This document shows, one piece after another, positions 14,472 to 14,977 of a DNA stretch of 14,977 bases. The notes under the pieces were generated by a model. That model was not told where the DNA came from. It did no database searches and was given only the letters and a program-made list of their open reading frames with translations. Within the stretch, counting starts at the first letter, position 1, and each line of letters begins with the position of its first letter. A program made the position numbers and the translations under genes. The stretch comes from Thermococci archaeon (GTDB lineage: Archaea; Methanobacteriota_B; Thermococci; Thermococcales; Thermococcaceae), in NCBI GenBank assembly GCA_003660485.1, contig QMUI01000001.1, positions 1 through 14,977 on the forward strand, read 5' to 3'.

Positions 14472-14977
14472 AATATACCACCCTCTTCAAGTTGCTCCTT
14501 TGAATATTCACTAACCATTAACCTAAGAAGGGTAGCCAGTTCCTTATTGTATTTGTCCTGCATATCTGCGAACTTCCTCAACGCTAAAGCTATGCCCTTG
14601 AGTCTTTTTATATCATTTATAAACTGCTCCTGTTCCTTGGAAATTTCGCTGAGCACGTTGCTTATCTCCACTATCACCCCTATATCCCTCCCCAAGATTT
14701 CAGTCCCCTCTTTTATTCTGTCCATGACCTCCAAGGCATCCCTCAATGCATCAAGCTGGGACATGACCCTCGAGTTAAAGTCCTTTATCTCTTTAGCTAA
14801 ATTCATTGTCTGAACTGCCATCCTCCTAATGTCGTCGGCAACTACAGCGAAGCCCCTTCCAGCCTCTCCAGCCCTCGCCGCCTCTATTGATGCATTTAGA
14901 GCAACAAGGTTAGTCTGCTTAGCAACGCTCGCAATGGAATCGCTGATCTTTGAGACGTACTCAAGGTTCTGAACTAA
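14468..14977 (-). CDS. Methyl-accepting chemotaxis protein, C-terminal part (5' end off window)
   Basis: Only the last 169 residues are visible; the gene begins beyond the right edge. They contain the highly conserved receptor hairpin ([20 protein letters not shown], then [11 protein letters not shown]) that binds CheA and CheW. After the tip a long helix of about 130 residues runs with heptad hydrophobic spacing, as in the descending arm of the coiled-coil bundle, and ends LEEGGIL without a CheR-docking pentapeptide. Sensor domain and membrane segments are not in view. An internal Met at 14821 is not a start, since the frame stays open through the hairpin. It overlaps alaX by four bases, so the two are co-translated. 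Confidence 0.95.
   Translation of the reverse strand, partial: LVQNLEYVSKISDSIASVAKQTNLVALNASIEAARAGEAGRGFAVVADDIRRMAVQTMNLAKEIKDFNSRVMSQLDALRDALEVMDRIKEGTEILGRDIGVIVEISNVLSEISKEQEQFINDIKRLKGIALALRKFADMQDKYNKELATLLRLMVSEYSKEQLEEGGIL

Noticed and set aside
14253..14813. Plus-strand open frame of 186 codons opposite alaX and the receptor gene
   Set aside because: Antisense to two clear genes and spans their junction; composition is the Ser/Leu/Ile-rich pattern expected from reverse-complemented charged helices.

Overview
The window looks like a chromosomal segment of a Pyrococcus species (Thermococcales, hyperthermophilic Euryarchaeota). The evidence is a cupin-type glucose-6-phosphate isomerase whose length and metal ligands match the Pyrococcus enzyme, a three-part PurS/PurQ/PurL set, a solute-binding protein with a Thr-rich stalk and Thermococcales-type CGP-CTERM tail, AlaX-L, dense gene packing, GGTG-type Shine-Dalgarno sites, and AT-rich TATA/BRE-like promoters. 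The presence of a chemotaxis receptor fits the chemotactic pyrococci better than a che-less strain. The species cannot be fixed from sequence reading alone.

Layout, left to right. (1) 1-927, minus strand: purS-purQ-(purL, only its first two codons), the start of the FGAM synthetase operon of purine synthesis. (2) 1061-9300, minus strand: a complete Opp/Dpp-family ABC transporter. The binding protein dppA comes first, with its own promoter and a T-rich terminator-like tract. It is followed by a second promoter, permeases dppB and dppC, ATPases dppD and dppF, a small two-TM membrane protein, and pgiA (glycolysis), which overlaps the membrane-protein gene by 38 bp. A hairpin plus T-run closes the unit. 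(3) 9301-9608: the intergenic region between divergent transcripts, with candidate promoters for both sides. (4) 9609-13280, plus strand: a tight four-gene operon of pyrC (dihydroorotase), a pyrK-like FAD/[2Fe-2S] electron-transfer protein, an uncharacterised radical SAM protein, and a TtuA/TtcA-like PP-loop ATPase with an N-terminal Zn-ribbon. (5) 13257-14977, minus strand: a chemotaxis receptor (C-terminal part only) translationally coupled to alaX-L, which converges on and overlaps the PP-loop gene by 24 bp.

Functionally the window links purine synthesis, pyrimidine synthesis, peptide (or glycan) uptake, a gluconeogenic/glycolytic enzyme and tRNA quality control. The least explained part is the radical SAM + PP-loop pair carried in the pyrimidine operon. 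It is the best candidate here for an undescribed sulfur-transfer or RNA/cofactor-modification module. No mobile elements, CRISPR arrays, rRNA or tRNA genes were seen.
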